Shown one piece after another: positions 19,715-30,126 of a stretch of 41,686 nucleotides of DNA. Source of the DNA: Diphasiastrum complanatum. Its lineage: Eukaryota > Streptophyta > Lycopodiopsida > Lycopodiales > Lycopodiaceae. The position numbers and the translations under genes are program-made. The DNA is taken from the NCBI GenBank assembly GCA_029204225.1, contig CM055094.1:13324422-13366107 (forward strand), given 5' to 3'. The notes below the pieces were generated by a model that saw only the letters and a list, made by a program, of their open reading frames with translations, was not told the DNA's origin and made no database searches. How positions within the stretch are numbered: position 1 is the stretch's first letter; each line of letters starts with the position of its first letter.

Positions 19715-21660
19715 ATGAATCTGAGATCGGGACGATCAATAGCACGAAGGATAGCAAATCGGACACCACACCTTCCCAGATTAGTAGTTGTGCAGCAAGA
19801 GGCAGAACCGGAACCAGCACCAATGGATCCAATGGGCCAACCTGTACCTGTTACACCCTTGCATGCAGCTCGGAGAGCACCACGGATGGAGATACCAAAA
19901 TACGACGGATCCTCAGATCCCATCTGATTCCTCCAGATCTAGGAGCAAGCTTGTGAAATCTACGGCGAACGGACACCTGCGGAGAAGCTGATTGGTTTGT
20001 AGTGGCTCAGAATTGGTTTTTCAACTTGTCAGAGGAAGAGAAATCCACCTGGGAAGCGGTTAAAGCAGCTCTCATTATGCGCTTTAAACCAAGAAAGTTC
20101 CTGGAAGACCCGTTTCTCTTACTAAGCAAAGTCAAGATGGGAAAACGAGAAAGGGTCCAGGATTATATTGAACGGGTCAAACATCTACGATCTGAGTGCA
20201 GTATAGCCCTGACTCCCGATCATGCGGTGATCATGTGGTTCCTAGTCGGGTTACCACGAAGTATCAGAAGAGAACTGAAAAGACGGGAGCAGTACGCTAC
20301 TCTGCAAGAAGCTATGGAAGATGCCATCAGGGAAGAGGATGAGGGATCTGATGACGAATATCCTTCCACCCACACTCCTACTCCCTCGATCACATCATCA
20401 TCATCAAACGCATCCGCTCTGTCCATAGAACTGTTGTTGGAGCAAATGACAAAATTACACAAACAGCAGATGGAACAACTTACGGCGCAGTTTGACCAGA
20501 AACTGAAGGCCTTACAAGGAACTGTAGTAGTAACTCCACATCAACCGGAACCAAGCCAGCTGCAGTATCCTCGACGAGAAAATGTATGGTGTTCAGTATG
20601 CACGCAAAACCATACAGCGAACGAGTGTCCAGTCCTAAAGCAAACTCTGAGACTGACACATAGATTCTGCCATCTGTGCAATGCAACATCGCACGATACG
20701 ACATTTTGCCCGTTTAACCCCAGGGTTGTTTAACAGAAGAGAAGTCCCTATCAGACTTCTTATCCTTATCATCAAGGGGCACCTAACGCGGCACAATCAA
20801 CTACAACGCATGGCCTTACCTGCTCCACCAGGGCCAGCCAATCAACAAGTGGCCCATGTAAACCTGGCAGCAGCAGAACAAGAATTGCAAATGTCACCTC
20901 AACTTGAGCATCAGCAGTGGTACGGACCAGATGAACCATTTATGGATCCTGCCATAAATGAATATGTATTGGCCTATGCAGCTCAAACTCAACATCAAGG
21001 TGGAAGAAATTACAGCTGCTACGAGTGCGGCGAGGGACACAGAATTGCAGAATGTCCCTACAAAGGACAATATACAACCTCCTGCTGGGATTGCAGTTAT
21101 GGACATTGTTTCAAGAATTGTCCATTTAAACCTGGAACCAGTGCACCTCTTAACCTCATTGCCATACAGCAATCAGCAGTTCTAGTAGGGATGCCATCAA
21201 AAGGACGACACGACTATGCTCCTGTGTTAGCTGTTATGCGAGCACAAAAGAGAAAGGAAGTGGCTCCCTCACCACCACCATCGGTCACTGACGACCAACC
21301 CTCAACTTCAGCGCCATATTCAAATGTGAGGGAAGAGAAAAGACAGTACCAGAAAATAAGACACTGGGTACAAAAAGCACAAGAGGAGGAAAAAGAGCAA
21401 GAACGAAACAATTCCACAGAACCTCTAGTCGGCATCGAACAGGATCCGCAAACGGGCTCACCACTGCGCACTGATCAGAATGATCGGTTGCACCAACATG
21501 AACCACCTTTTCACATGGTGGAGCCTGAGGAACCACGCACTGAAAGGCTCACACTCTTGCTGTCAAGCCATGTTAGTTTACCCCTCGGAGAACTACTACG
21601 GATTGCACCGCAAGCAAAAAGCCTTTTAGCTGAATGGGCCAAGGCAAATGAGGAGCCAGT
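19715..21660 (+). pseudogene. E gag with four zinc knuckles, broken
   Basis: Structural polyprotein of the virus-like particle. The ATG at 19715 is chosen because M-N-L-R-S-G is conserved with the minus copy. The N-terminal part runs to P-K-Y-D-G-S-S-D-P-I, then stops break a capsid region that continues in another frame from 20002 (W-F-F-N-L, a hallmark of the plant retrotransposon gag domain). That frame runs through a glutamine-rich coil and two knuckles (C-S-V-C-T-Q-N-H-T-A-N-E-C and C-H-L-C-N-A-T-S-H-D-T-T-F-C) to a TAA at 20731. After a frame change near 20800 two more knuckles follow (C-Y-E-C-G-E-G-H and C-W-D-C-S-Y-G-H), at about 21018-21120. Three of the four have C-x2-C-x3-H-x4-C spacing. 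At least three stops and two frame changes make it inactive. Confidence 0.85.
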
Positions 21661-22053
21661 AGCGCCTGAGCCCATCTATTGTGCGGGCTATGATGAAACA
21701 AGTAACATCCTCCACATCGGAGCAGTATGGGAAAGTGAGAAACACAACATCACTTTGCCAATCAAACACAAAAGTTACGAGGACGAGGCGGCAGTGGTAG
21801 ATGGAGGATCAGGTGTCAATCTGATCTCCACTACCTTGTACAAAAATGGGGATTACAAGGATTGAAGCCAGCCAGATTCGCCATCAAGCTAGCAGATCAA
21901 TCATGTGTGAAACCAAAAGGTGTAGTTGCTGATATTCTCGTAACGATAGTAGGCATGCAGTATGTGATTACTTTTGTGGTCATGGATATACCTAAATCTC
22001 CATATGCATACCGTATTTTACTGGAAAGACCATGGTTGAGGCTGCGCAAGTAG
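21661..22053 (+). pseudogene. E aspartic protease, frameshifted
   Basis: Retropepsin-like protease that would cut Gag-Pol. The active-site block is A-V-V-D-G-G-S-G-V-N-L-I-S with catalytic Asp at 21800-21802. A G-G replaces the usual D-S/T-G, a variant I believe recurs in related plant gypsy elements but cannot check. The frame ends at a TGA (21863-21865), and the protease continues one frame over (K-P-A-R-F-A-I-K-L-A-D to L-L-E-R-P-W-L-R). The break lies in an A run near 21842, consistent with loss of one base. It ends at a stop at 22051-22053. Confidence 0.8.
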
Positions 22054-22238
22054 TACACAACTGAGGTACAGGGAAACTCACCTTTGAGAACAGAGAATAG
22101 GCTGTAAAGGAAGATCCAACCACATGGGCGGTGAAACCTATTGCATCCAAAGCTGATGACGGATCATCCACGACAGATCATATGATTGACCACCCAAGGC
22201 CAGCCAAGGGAGGTCACTATCATTGAGAGACGGATGCC

Positions 22239-23718
22239 ATGAGATGGATGGATGCATTAGCAACTATTGACTGCCAGGCATGTCAATATGAATCAGATTT
22301 AGAACTGAGTACATCTTCACCCAAATGTTACACTATGGACACACCAATCACATTTGGAGTGAATATGATAAACGTAGCATGGTTGTCAGCGAAGCCAATT
22401 GAGAACCCAGTGGACGATGATCTAGTCCCTTGGTAACATGCTCTAACTTATAATAAGGAGATTGAGCTGACTGATGAACAAGTCCTACACCACATGGACC
22501 CAGATCATTACGGAACCAAGAAGGTACCAGCTCAACCACCACAAAGGTCTGCTATGGCAAAAGTCTCAAGGATCGAACCACCCAAGGCACCTGCGAATAA
22601 GAAGAATCAGTTGAAGCAACACTACAACCAGGTGATCCGATGGAGTGACCTACCCGAAGAGGCAATAGCTACAGTAGACGTTGATATTCGCAACCATGAG
22701 ACGAATGTCACAGCAGTCCCAAAGAAAGACAACAAGGATGAACCCATCAAAATGACAAAAAAGGACAATAAGAAGGTGCTGGATTCCTTGAAGTCAATCA
22801 AGTTGGACTCAGATACAGCGTCATCTTCTACACATGTGACATAAAATAAAAAAATGATGACCAGTCGGGCCAAGATCAATATGTTGAAAGAGGAATCTCG
22901 ACGAGCTCCAGTTTATGAGATGCTTGATACTTTCAAGAATTATACATTGGACGACGTGGTAATCATGATGCCGCAAGCCCAATGAGAACCTGCTCAAAGT
23001 CAGGCACCAGCAGAACAAGTCTTCGAGGGACCTGCGCGAACACATCCGATGAATCTTGCGGAACCAGGAGAAGAAGAAAGGATAGTGCATGTGGGAGAGC
23101 AGTTAACACCCACGCAGTTCAAGAGACTACGATCCTTGTTGGTGGAATATAAAGACTATTTTGCCTGGAGCTATAGTGATCTAAAGGGCATTCCGCCAAC
23201 AATAGTCCAGCACACCATACCTTTGGTGGACGGAGCAATCCCCAAGGTAAGTCGTTACTACCGCTGCAACCCAAATTATACATAACTGATCAAGCAAGAG
23301 TTGCAAAACTTATGGATGCAGATTTCATTTATGAAATCGAGCACACATAATGGGTATCGCCGATAGTTATAGTATCCAAGAAAAATGGCAAAATGCGTAT
23401 CTGTGTGAATCTGAAGGCACTTAATACAGTCACCAAGAAGGACCATTTTTCTTTACCATTTACGAAAAGTGTCCTCGATAGAGTAGCTAGTGATGAAGCC
23501 TACAGTTTTCTGGACGGCTTCAGTGGCTACAACCAGGTGAAAATAGCCCCCCAGGACTAGCACAAGACAGCATTCGCCACAGAATGGGGAACTTATGTCT
23601 ATAAAGTGATGCCATTCGGACTTTGCAATGCCCCAAGCACTTTCCAGCGAGTCATGCAGACGGCATTCAAAGATTATTTGCAAAAATTTCTGGAAATTTT
23701 CTTGGACGATCTGTGCGT
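22239..23718 (+). pseudogene. E pol linker and reverse transcriptase, truncated after the catalytic motif
   Basis: Reverse transcriptase of an Athila/Tat-like element. A basic linker (22239-22980) with stops at 22434 and 22842 precedes the RT. In it are D-Y-F-A-W-S-Y-S-D-L-K-G-I-P (about 23150-23190), then, after a stop at 23283 and a frame change, S-P-I-V-I-V-S-K-K-N-G-K, S-F-L-D-G-F-S-G-Y-N-Q-V and M-P-F-G-L-C-N-A-P. The catalytic F-L-D-D is at 23698-23709. Three codons later the sequence changes to ORF3. The thumb, connection, RNase H and integrase (some 2.5 kb in relatives) are absent, so this copy could not replicate itself. Stops such as the TAG near 23560 add to the damage. Confidence 0.85.
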
Positions 23719-24957
23719 GCAGAGGTTAAAGCCTTACAAGATGAGAAGCTCGTCTGGTTAGCTCAATCTGCACTGGACACAAGGCCGTTTTCCCAATCAG
23801 AGATGAATATTCTACGACATCAGGTGAAGATCTATAGCCAAATCCTGAATAGCTACCAGGCGGAGTTCAATAAGTATCAGGCAAGCGCAACGCAAGAGCT
23901 CGCCCAGGCCAAGCAAGCCCTCAAGACATGCCAGAAATACATGGAAACGAAGGCGCACCCCTCCCCCATGGTAATTCCACCGCCACCTAATTTTGACGCT
24001 GCACAGGCTAGTACCAGCCAAGACCAGAGCCAGCAGGCAGCAGGGGAATTTCAACCAGATCAAGGGTCCGAAGGCCAGGACCAAGGGCAGACAGATGCGG
24101 TCGCTGAGACGTGCAACCAGAGCCAAGGCGCAACCACCAGCCAGGGCCCAGCAACATCATCCAGAGCGTCACGAATGATAGCTGCCAACCAGACCTTCTG
24201 AAGACCGAAATTCGTGGAGGAGAACATCAATGAATTTTTATCCAAATATCTCCACAAGTCATCAAAAGGCGGCTGGCAGTTATCATTCTCAGTTCATACC
24301 ATCAAGGGAAAAGAACTGCAGGCCTTACCCGCCCTCCAGCCACAACTGGAGTGGCAACAGCAGTTATTTGAGAGAGACCCTTGGCCATCAGGGCTTACGT
24401 GACGAGTTCGCAACAGTTACGGGTGAACGTGCATTTCCTGCCATGTCCAAGAAGATCCAAATGGGCGGAATGCGACACTCCTCTGGACCAGATCACTTCA
24501 ACAATTTCAAATGGCCAATCATCAAATCTGAATATGGGTGGACAACGGACGTAGACGTCAGAAGGGCTCTCTCCGCATTCGCCAGCCACTACATCAATTG
24601 CCTCGATCCCACAGTCCGCGCGGCAGCCACTTACGCCCGGGACTTGGAATATTTAATGGGCATTGAAACAAAATAGAATGATTTTCTTCCCTCCATATTC
24701 TTTGATCCAAATAAGGTGTCACTTCCGACAAAGTCAAAGACCAGCTACCAATCGCTCGCATATATTACCGAGCTGCATTCCTTGGTGATCCCTGGACGAA
24801 ACGATTCCAAGCCTGGGTGGATCAGGAATGGTTGACAGGAGTTCACAAGTCCTTCCACACGTCAAAGGACTCGAAGAAACTGGACCGTCTCAACTTCATG
24901 GAAGACGTTACGGGATATCTCATCCACCAGAGGCGGTCCAAGAGAACGCTCTACTAA
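23719..24957 (+). pseudogene. E accessory ORF3 (plus copy), N-terminally truncated
   Basis: Second copy of the accessory gene at 10860-12845. DNA similarity begins at CTCGTCTGGTTAGCTCAA (about 23748), where RT has been joined to it. The order is a coiled-coil block (L-R-H-Q-V-K-I-Y-S-Q-I-L-N-S-Y-Q-A-E-F), a Q/S-rich linker, and a C-terminal part with A-A-T-Y-A-R-D-L-E-Y-L-M-G-I-E-T-K followed by a TAG where the other copy has TGG. In another frame, L-P-I-A-R-I-Y-Y-R-A-A-F-L-G-D-P-W runs to R-T-L-Y-stop (TAA 24955-24957), 46 bp before the LTR. At least two frame changes. The C-terminal region is the best conserved between copies. I recognise no domain; it is not integrase or RNase H. Confidence 0.7.
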
Positions 24958-25003
24958 ACCGGCAGAGTGCCGAGGGACCGGCACTACTTTAGGCCGTGGG
25001 TCC
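24958..25003 (+). other. Conserved spacer before the E 3' LTR
   Basis: The CAGAGTGCCGAGGG...CACTACTTTAG...GTGGGTC block is conserved in the minus copy (10813-10860). It holds the place of the polypurine tract, but only short purine runs such as CCGAGGG and GTGGG are present. Confidence 0.5.
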
Positions 25004-25344
25004 TATTGGGGGTATTCCCAACAAAGTGTAAATAAATAAAGTCCTCCAATAAAATGTGTTGCGAGGGCATGGCATCCTACGTGTATAAGCCCATGGCCCA
25101 ATGAGCACGCAATTGAAGTTGTAAATAAAATAAACTTGTTAATTAAAATAAAACTAGAGGCCCAATGTCATTTTTAAACTTAGAGATCACTTTTTAGAGT
25201 TGGCTCCAAATTGGGACTCACATGAATCTTGTGATTTCTAATGTACTTTTTGTGGACCCTTGGATCAAGTTGGGTCCAAGATGAACGGCTAGGATCATTG
25301 TGAATATTAGCCAATAAGATTGAGGGGCAAGGGCCTTCCCCATT

Positions 25345-25355
25345 TTATAAAAAGG
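25345..25355 (+). promoter_or_regulatory. TATA box of the E(+) LTR
   Basis: TTATAAAAAGG, conserved with the minus E LTR at 10455-10464, with the same downstream GCACCATTTGTAC block. Confidence 0.6.
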
Positions 25356-25560
25356 CACCATTTGTACACTATTTCCATGCTTAATGAGAAGGAGGAAACT
25401 CTACCATTTTTGGAAGAGAAGCATCTTCATTTGCTATTCACTACTTGCTATTGCTCTTGGTTGTGTTTTCTATTGCTTTCCATTTTCATGTTTTATTGTT
25501 TGCCATAGTGAATGTTTTTTGCAAGCATAAGGAGCATTTGAGCTAACCTCCACCCTCACT

Positions 25561-25565
25561 CTCTT
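25561..25565. repeat. Left target site duplication of chromovirus C
   Basis: CTCTT directly before the left LTR; the same five bases follow the right LTR at 33205-33209. Five bases is the usual gypsy duplication. The T run lets the boundary shift by a base. Confidence 0.85.
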
Positions 25566-26642
25566 TTTTACAAGTAGAGGTGAGGAAGTCCTCCAAATCC
25601 AAGGTAGAGCCTCCAAATGTCCTCCAAGCAACCTGCAAGCTTCAAGATGCTTCCCAACTCCAAGCTAGGATGCCTCCACCTGCAAGTAAGGATCTGCAAG
25701 CCTCCAAGGATCTCTCCTCCACCTGTGTCCCTACTTTTTAAACACAAAGATAGATAACAAGCTGGCCTCAAGTATTCACCACCCAACCATAGCTAGATCC
25801 AAACTCCAAGCAAGACCTATCTAGCACCCCCTTGCTAACCATAAACAAATCACAAGCATACCACAACACTCCATAGCATACTCAAGATTCAAACCCTACT
25901 TATGTCCCATACCATAAGCAAGATCCAAACCTCAAGCATACTAGCACAAGAAAGCACTCTACACACTAGTAGCAACACTAGAGCATAAGCCAAGCAAACA
26001 AGAGAGATCTCCCCCTCACAATGGGCGCTCTACTACCCTCATATAGATGGCCCATGGACCCCTCCAATGCACTATGGAGTTCCATGCTCATCCAATGAGA
26101 GAGAGAGAAGCCTAGGGGAGTTAAAGAATCTCCAAGAGCCTCCATAGGCTTATGGAATGTCAAGAGACTCCTTCCATAACCTATGACTCTTTGAATGCCT
26201 TTCTTGTGGGAGTTGGGAACTCAATGGACACTTTAGAAGGGCGCCCTCCTACTAGGTCCCATTGCCCAAGTTGTGCAAGTATACTTTGGTCCTAGACCAA
26301 TAAAGTGATATGGTTCAAGGTTGAGGCCCAAGGTTTAGAAAAATAGTCATCCAATGACTTTCTAACACCTCACTAGGTTCCATACCTCCATCCAAGGCAT
26401 AGACACCTACCTGTCCTTAATCAAGGACACTAGTACCTTAATCTAAGACACCTACCCTTAATAGTAAGGGTACCCCTTATCCAAGGGTCACGTGACCCCA
26501 TACCTCCAACTAAGGTATAGTCACTTGCCTATCCTTATCCAAGGACACATACCCTTATCCTAAGGTACCTTGCCATATAGCCCCCAACACTAAATGGACT
26601 ATTAGGGGTCTGAAGTACTGCTAGTTACATAGGTATGTAACA
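25566..26642 (-). repeat. Chromovirus C 3' LTR
   Basis: Direct repeat of 32127-33204, 1077 bp. On the minus strand it begins TGTTACATACC next to the polypurine tract and ends CTTGTAAAA. The usual terminal CA is AA in both LTRs, so the change predates this insertion. Confidence 0.95.
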
Positions 26643-26655
26643 TTCCTTCCCCCTA
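26643..26655 (-). promoter_or_regulatory. Polypurine tract of chromovirus C
   Basis: Minus-strand TAGGGGGAAGGAA directly before the 3' LTR start TGTTAC; the expected primer for plus-strand DNA synthesis. Confidence 0.9.
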
Positions 26656-26658
26656 AAC

Positions 26659-26830
26659 TTAAATTTTTCCTTGTAGAGAAAAATTTGGAAAATTCTTCTG
26701 GAGATCAGCCTCCTTTTCCCAGGTATCCTCCTCTTCTGATTTGCCCCTCCACCTGACTAAAAATTCTCGAAGCACTCTACTCCATAGAGTTCTCTGCCGG
26801 CTATTAACAATCGCCTCAGGTTCAGGTGAT
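26659..26830 (-). pseudogene. Chromodomain of C integrase, out of frame
   Basis: Past the integrase stop, another minus-strand frame encodes a chromodomain: E-F-L-V-R-W-R-G-K-S-E-E-E-D-T-W-E, then a D-L-Q-K helix end, stopping at TAA 26659-26661. In chromoviruses this domain at the integrase C-terminus steers insertion to marked chromatin. Its presence places C in the chromovirus branch. It is cut off from the integrase by TAG/TGA stops and a frame change. Confidence 0.85.
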
Positions 26831-26845
26831 CCACTCACGGACTCA

Positions 26846-28042
26846 TCATGATTCCACTAGATCTTCCACAGGGACCAGGGTCTCCCCAACTCCCAACGAG
26901 GGTTTCAACTTACTAACGTGGAAAACAGGATGAATTCCAACGTTAGCTGGAAGTTCTAGTTTGTATGCGACCTTGTTTATCACTTGGATAACCTTAAAAG
27001 GACCGCAATACCTAGGTGCCAACTTTGCACACTTAATAGTTTTCAAGCCCCTAGAGTGACTAGGGATTTTCAAAAACACCCAGTCGTTGACCATGAATAC
27101 CTTGTGCTTCCGAGATAGATCAGCATAGTGCCTTGCCCTGTCCTGGGCACTTCTTATGCTATCTTTAGCCAGCTGTAACATTTCTTGCATATCCGCAAGG
27201 AAATCAGCTACGGCTTGCACCCGTAGGTTTTTCATGCCAACACTAATTGGTGATCGAGGTTGAAAACCATACGTAAACATGAAAGGGCTGAATCCGGTCG
27301 CTGAATGTTTTGCACTGTTATATGCAAATTCTACTAGTGGAAGGTACTGTTTCCAATCAGACTGCCGATGGCCCACATATGCTCGAAGCATATCCTCCAT
27401 CGTTTGATTGGTCCTTTTCGTTTGACCGTCTGATTCTGGATGATCTGTAGAACTTAAACTTAAAGTTGTTTCCAACTTTTCAAATACTGCTTGCCAAAAA
27501 TTCCCAGTGAATTTTGGGTCACGGTCACTGACAATATCGCAAGGCAGCCCGTATAGTCGAAAAAGATTCTCAACAAACAGTTGAGCTAGTTCTGAAGCTT
27601 TAACAATAGTTTTCATTGGGATAAATTGAACAAACTTCGTAAGTCTGTCAACAATGACCCAAACCGAATCATGGCCCTTCCCTGTACGTGGAAGCCCGAC
27701 CACAAAATCCATAGATATACTTTCTCACTTTCCGGTAAGAATATCTAAAGGATGTAATAGGCCACTAGCTTTTAGCCTCTCTGCTTTATTTAACTGGCAC
27801 TTAGTACATTTAAGTACATAGGCCTCTACCTGACTTTTCATCTTAGGCCACCAAAATTGCCTTCGAACTAAGTCAAGTGTTCTTTGTATACCCGGATGTC
27901 CTGCGCATGGACTATCATGACACTCATGCAAGATTTGGGCCCTTACAGTGTCATTCTCCGGTACACACACCTTTCCTTTACGAAACAAAATCTTGTTTCG
28001 AATTAGGTAATCCGTTTCAGTCTTTCCCTGATTCGAGGAATC
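26846..28042 (-). pseudogene. Chromovirus C integrase, broken
   Basis: DDE integrase. The zinc-binding part lies in the frame ending at 27725: H-E-C-H-D-S-P-C-A-G-H-P-G and C-T-K-C (HHCC). A TGA at 27725-27727 sits where related elements usually have Trp (G-K-W-E), and the frame resumes at once with M-D-F-V-V-G-L-P. The catalytic residues are the D of M-D-F, the D of V-S-D-R-D and the E of H-P-E-S-D-G-Q-T. The GPF/Y-like block (R-Y-C-G-P-F-K-V) and H-P-V-F-H-V-S-K-L-K follow; the frame ends at TAG 26846-26848. A frame change near 28030 separates it from RNase H. Confidence 0.95.
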
Positions 28043-30126
28043 TTGCAACCCTGAATCGACCCCGAAAGTACTTGTTGCCAATACTTTCCAAAAAAAGGAT
28101 CGGACTCATATAGTCCTTGAAGAGACTGAAACAACTCCGGTTCTATAACAGTAAAGCACAACTGATTAATAACCGGTGACCGACTCAAAGCATCCGCTAG
28201 AGTATTTTGACTTCCTTTACAATAACGTATAGAAAAGTCAAAGATTTGCATCAGCTCAGTCCATCTAGCTTGCCTCCCCTTTAAATCTGTAGCATCACAA
28301 AAATATCGAAGAGTCTGATGATCTGTCAAAACTTCAAATCTGGCTCCATACAAATAATGTCGTCAAATTTTCAAGGAATGAACAATTGCAAACAGTTCCT
28401 TCTCATAGGTACAATACCTAGACTGAGCAGGATTGAGTTTCTTGCTTTCATAAGCCACAGGATATCCATCCTGCATCAAAACAGCTCCAATAGCATAATC
28501 ACTGGCATCGGTCCTAACCACAAAAGTCTTATTAGGATCGCCAATGATTAGTATTGGTGCCGAAGTGACACTTTTCTTAAGCAACTCAAAACAATTATTC
28601 ATATCCTCCGTCCACACCACTAGTGGACTCTTAGCCCTCCGGCTTAGCTTCTTATAGCCTTTCAAGGCCTGGGTAAGGGGAAATGCCAATCGAGCAAATT
28701 GGGGAATATGCCGACGAAAAAATCATACAAACTCCAAAAAAGACTTGATTTCTCGAACTGTGGTGAGAATAGGCCAATCAATAACCCTCTGAATACGATC
28801 AGCCTCAATCTCCACCCCCCGTTCGAAAATCTTATGCCCCAAGTAGGACAATTCCTTAGCAAAAAAGTCACACTTAGACTCCTTGGCAAAGAGCTTTTCC
28901 CTTCTTAGAATGTCCAAGACAATCCTAAGATGCTCTTTATGTTCTGCCAAAGTCTTACTAAACACTAAGATATCATCTAAGAATACCACTACGAATCTTC
29001 CCAAATATGGCCTGAACAAATCGTTCATCGTTTGTTGGAAAGTTGCCGGTGCATTGGTCAAACCAAAAGGCAACACCAAAAATTCGTAGTGACCAAAGTG
29101 AGTTCGAAACCCGGTTTTTGGTATATCTTCTGCCTTAATACGTATCTGATGGTAGCTCGATCTTAAATCTATCTTGGTAAAGTACCCAGCACCACCAAGA
29201 TAGTCTATTAGATCATCCATCCACGATAGTGGATATCTATTCTTAATGGTTACCTTGTTCAATTTCTTATAGTCGACGCAAAACCTTATACTCCCATCCT
29301 TCTTGGCCACCAGAACCACTGGTGATGCCCAATGAGACTTACTAGGTTGTACCCACCTCTTTTTCAGGTAATCATGTAATTGCCTATTTACCTCAGCCTC
29401 TTCCGATGCACTCATCCTATAAGGACGCTGTGCAATTGGAATTGCTCCAGGTATTAGGTCAATTTTATGATCAACTGTCCTTTCTTGTGGTAAACCTACA
29501 GGAAGGTCTAAAAAAACATCATTGAATTCCTGCCTAAGTTCATTATAGGCTTCAAATTCTGTAGTGTTCTCACTGGGTATATTCATGGCATTTATGTTAA
29601 GTCCTTCATCATTGGAGCAAATGATATCATTATGAAAACATAAATAAACTTTAAAATCAGAATTCTTCATAATAGAATTAAGTTCCTGTTTAGAATAAGG
29701 GTTAACATTTTTAGTGTCAACACTTAAACTAGCCTTGATCTTGATTAAAGAATTCTCATGCATAAAAGATAAAGATTTTTCAACAAAATCAATTCTCAAT
29801 GATTTGTTCTTATCAAAATGCCATTGTTGCCCAAGAACAATATCTACATTAGCTAATTGAACAGCATGAAATTCTAGTTTTTCAGAGTAATCCTGAATGT
29901 GCAATTCTACATCAAGAACAATAAAATTTATCAAATCGGAATTACTTCCCGATGCCATTGCCACACGGTATTTTTTCTCACTTTTTTTGGTAGGAAGGTT
30001 TAGCGTCTGCACCAAATTTACATTAATAAAGTTATGAGTGGATCCCATGTCAAAAAGAACATTAACAACTTGATCATTAACTTTACCTTTAATGCAAATG
30101 AGGTCATTAGGACCAAAAATAAAGAA
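28043..30126 (-). pseudogene. Chromovirus C protease, reverse transcriptase and RNase H, with in-frame stops
   Basis: One frame, open from 30126. The protease site is F-D-M-G-S-T-H-N-F (30060-30030), Met replacing the Ser/Thr of the D-S/T-G catalytic triad, which alone should disable it. RT shows P-Y-R-M-S, S-P-V-V-L-V-A-K-K-D-G-S, Y-F-T-K-I-D-L-R-S-S-Y-H-Q, L-P-F-G-L-T-N-A-P-A-T-F-Q and catalytic F-L-D-D-I-L-V-F. A TGA at 28723-28725 interrupts the block before R-R-H-I-P. RNase H follows (V-V-R-T-D-A-S-D-Y-A-I-G, Y-E-K-E-L, then T-D-H-Q-T-L-R-Y), with a second TGA at 28363-28365 where relatives have Trp. The frame ends near 28005. Confidence 0.95.

Larger units (their letters stand above)
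25004..25565 (+). repeat. E(+) 3' LTR, first part
   Basis: It starts TATTGGGGGTATTCCCAACA, the TG of the minus copy having become TA, and aligns with 10812-10210 of the minus strand. It is interrupted after a CT-rich tract by chromovirus C and resumes at 33210. Confidence 0.8.

Noticed and set aside
20894-21536. Long antisense ORFs opposite E gag
   Set aside because: Shadows of the gag frame, with serine/cysteine-rich nonsense and no conserved counterpart in family F.
27725-28725. Programmed recoding of in-frame TGA (selenocysteine or readthrough) in chromovirus C
   Set aside because: Three TGAs plus several frameshifts and a mutated protease site; simple decay explains them and no recoding structure is visible.
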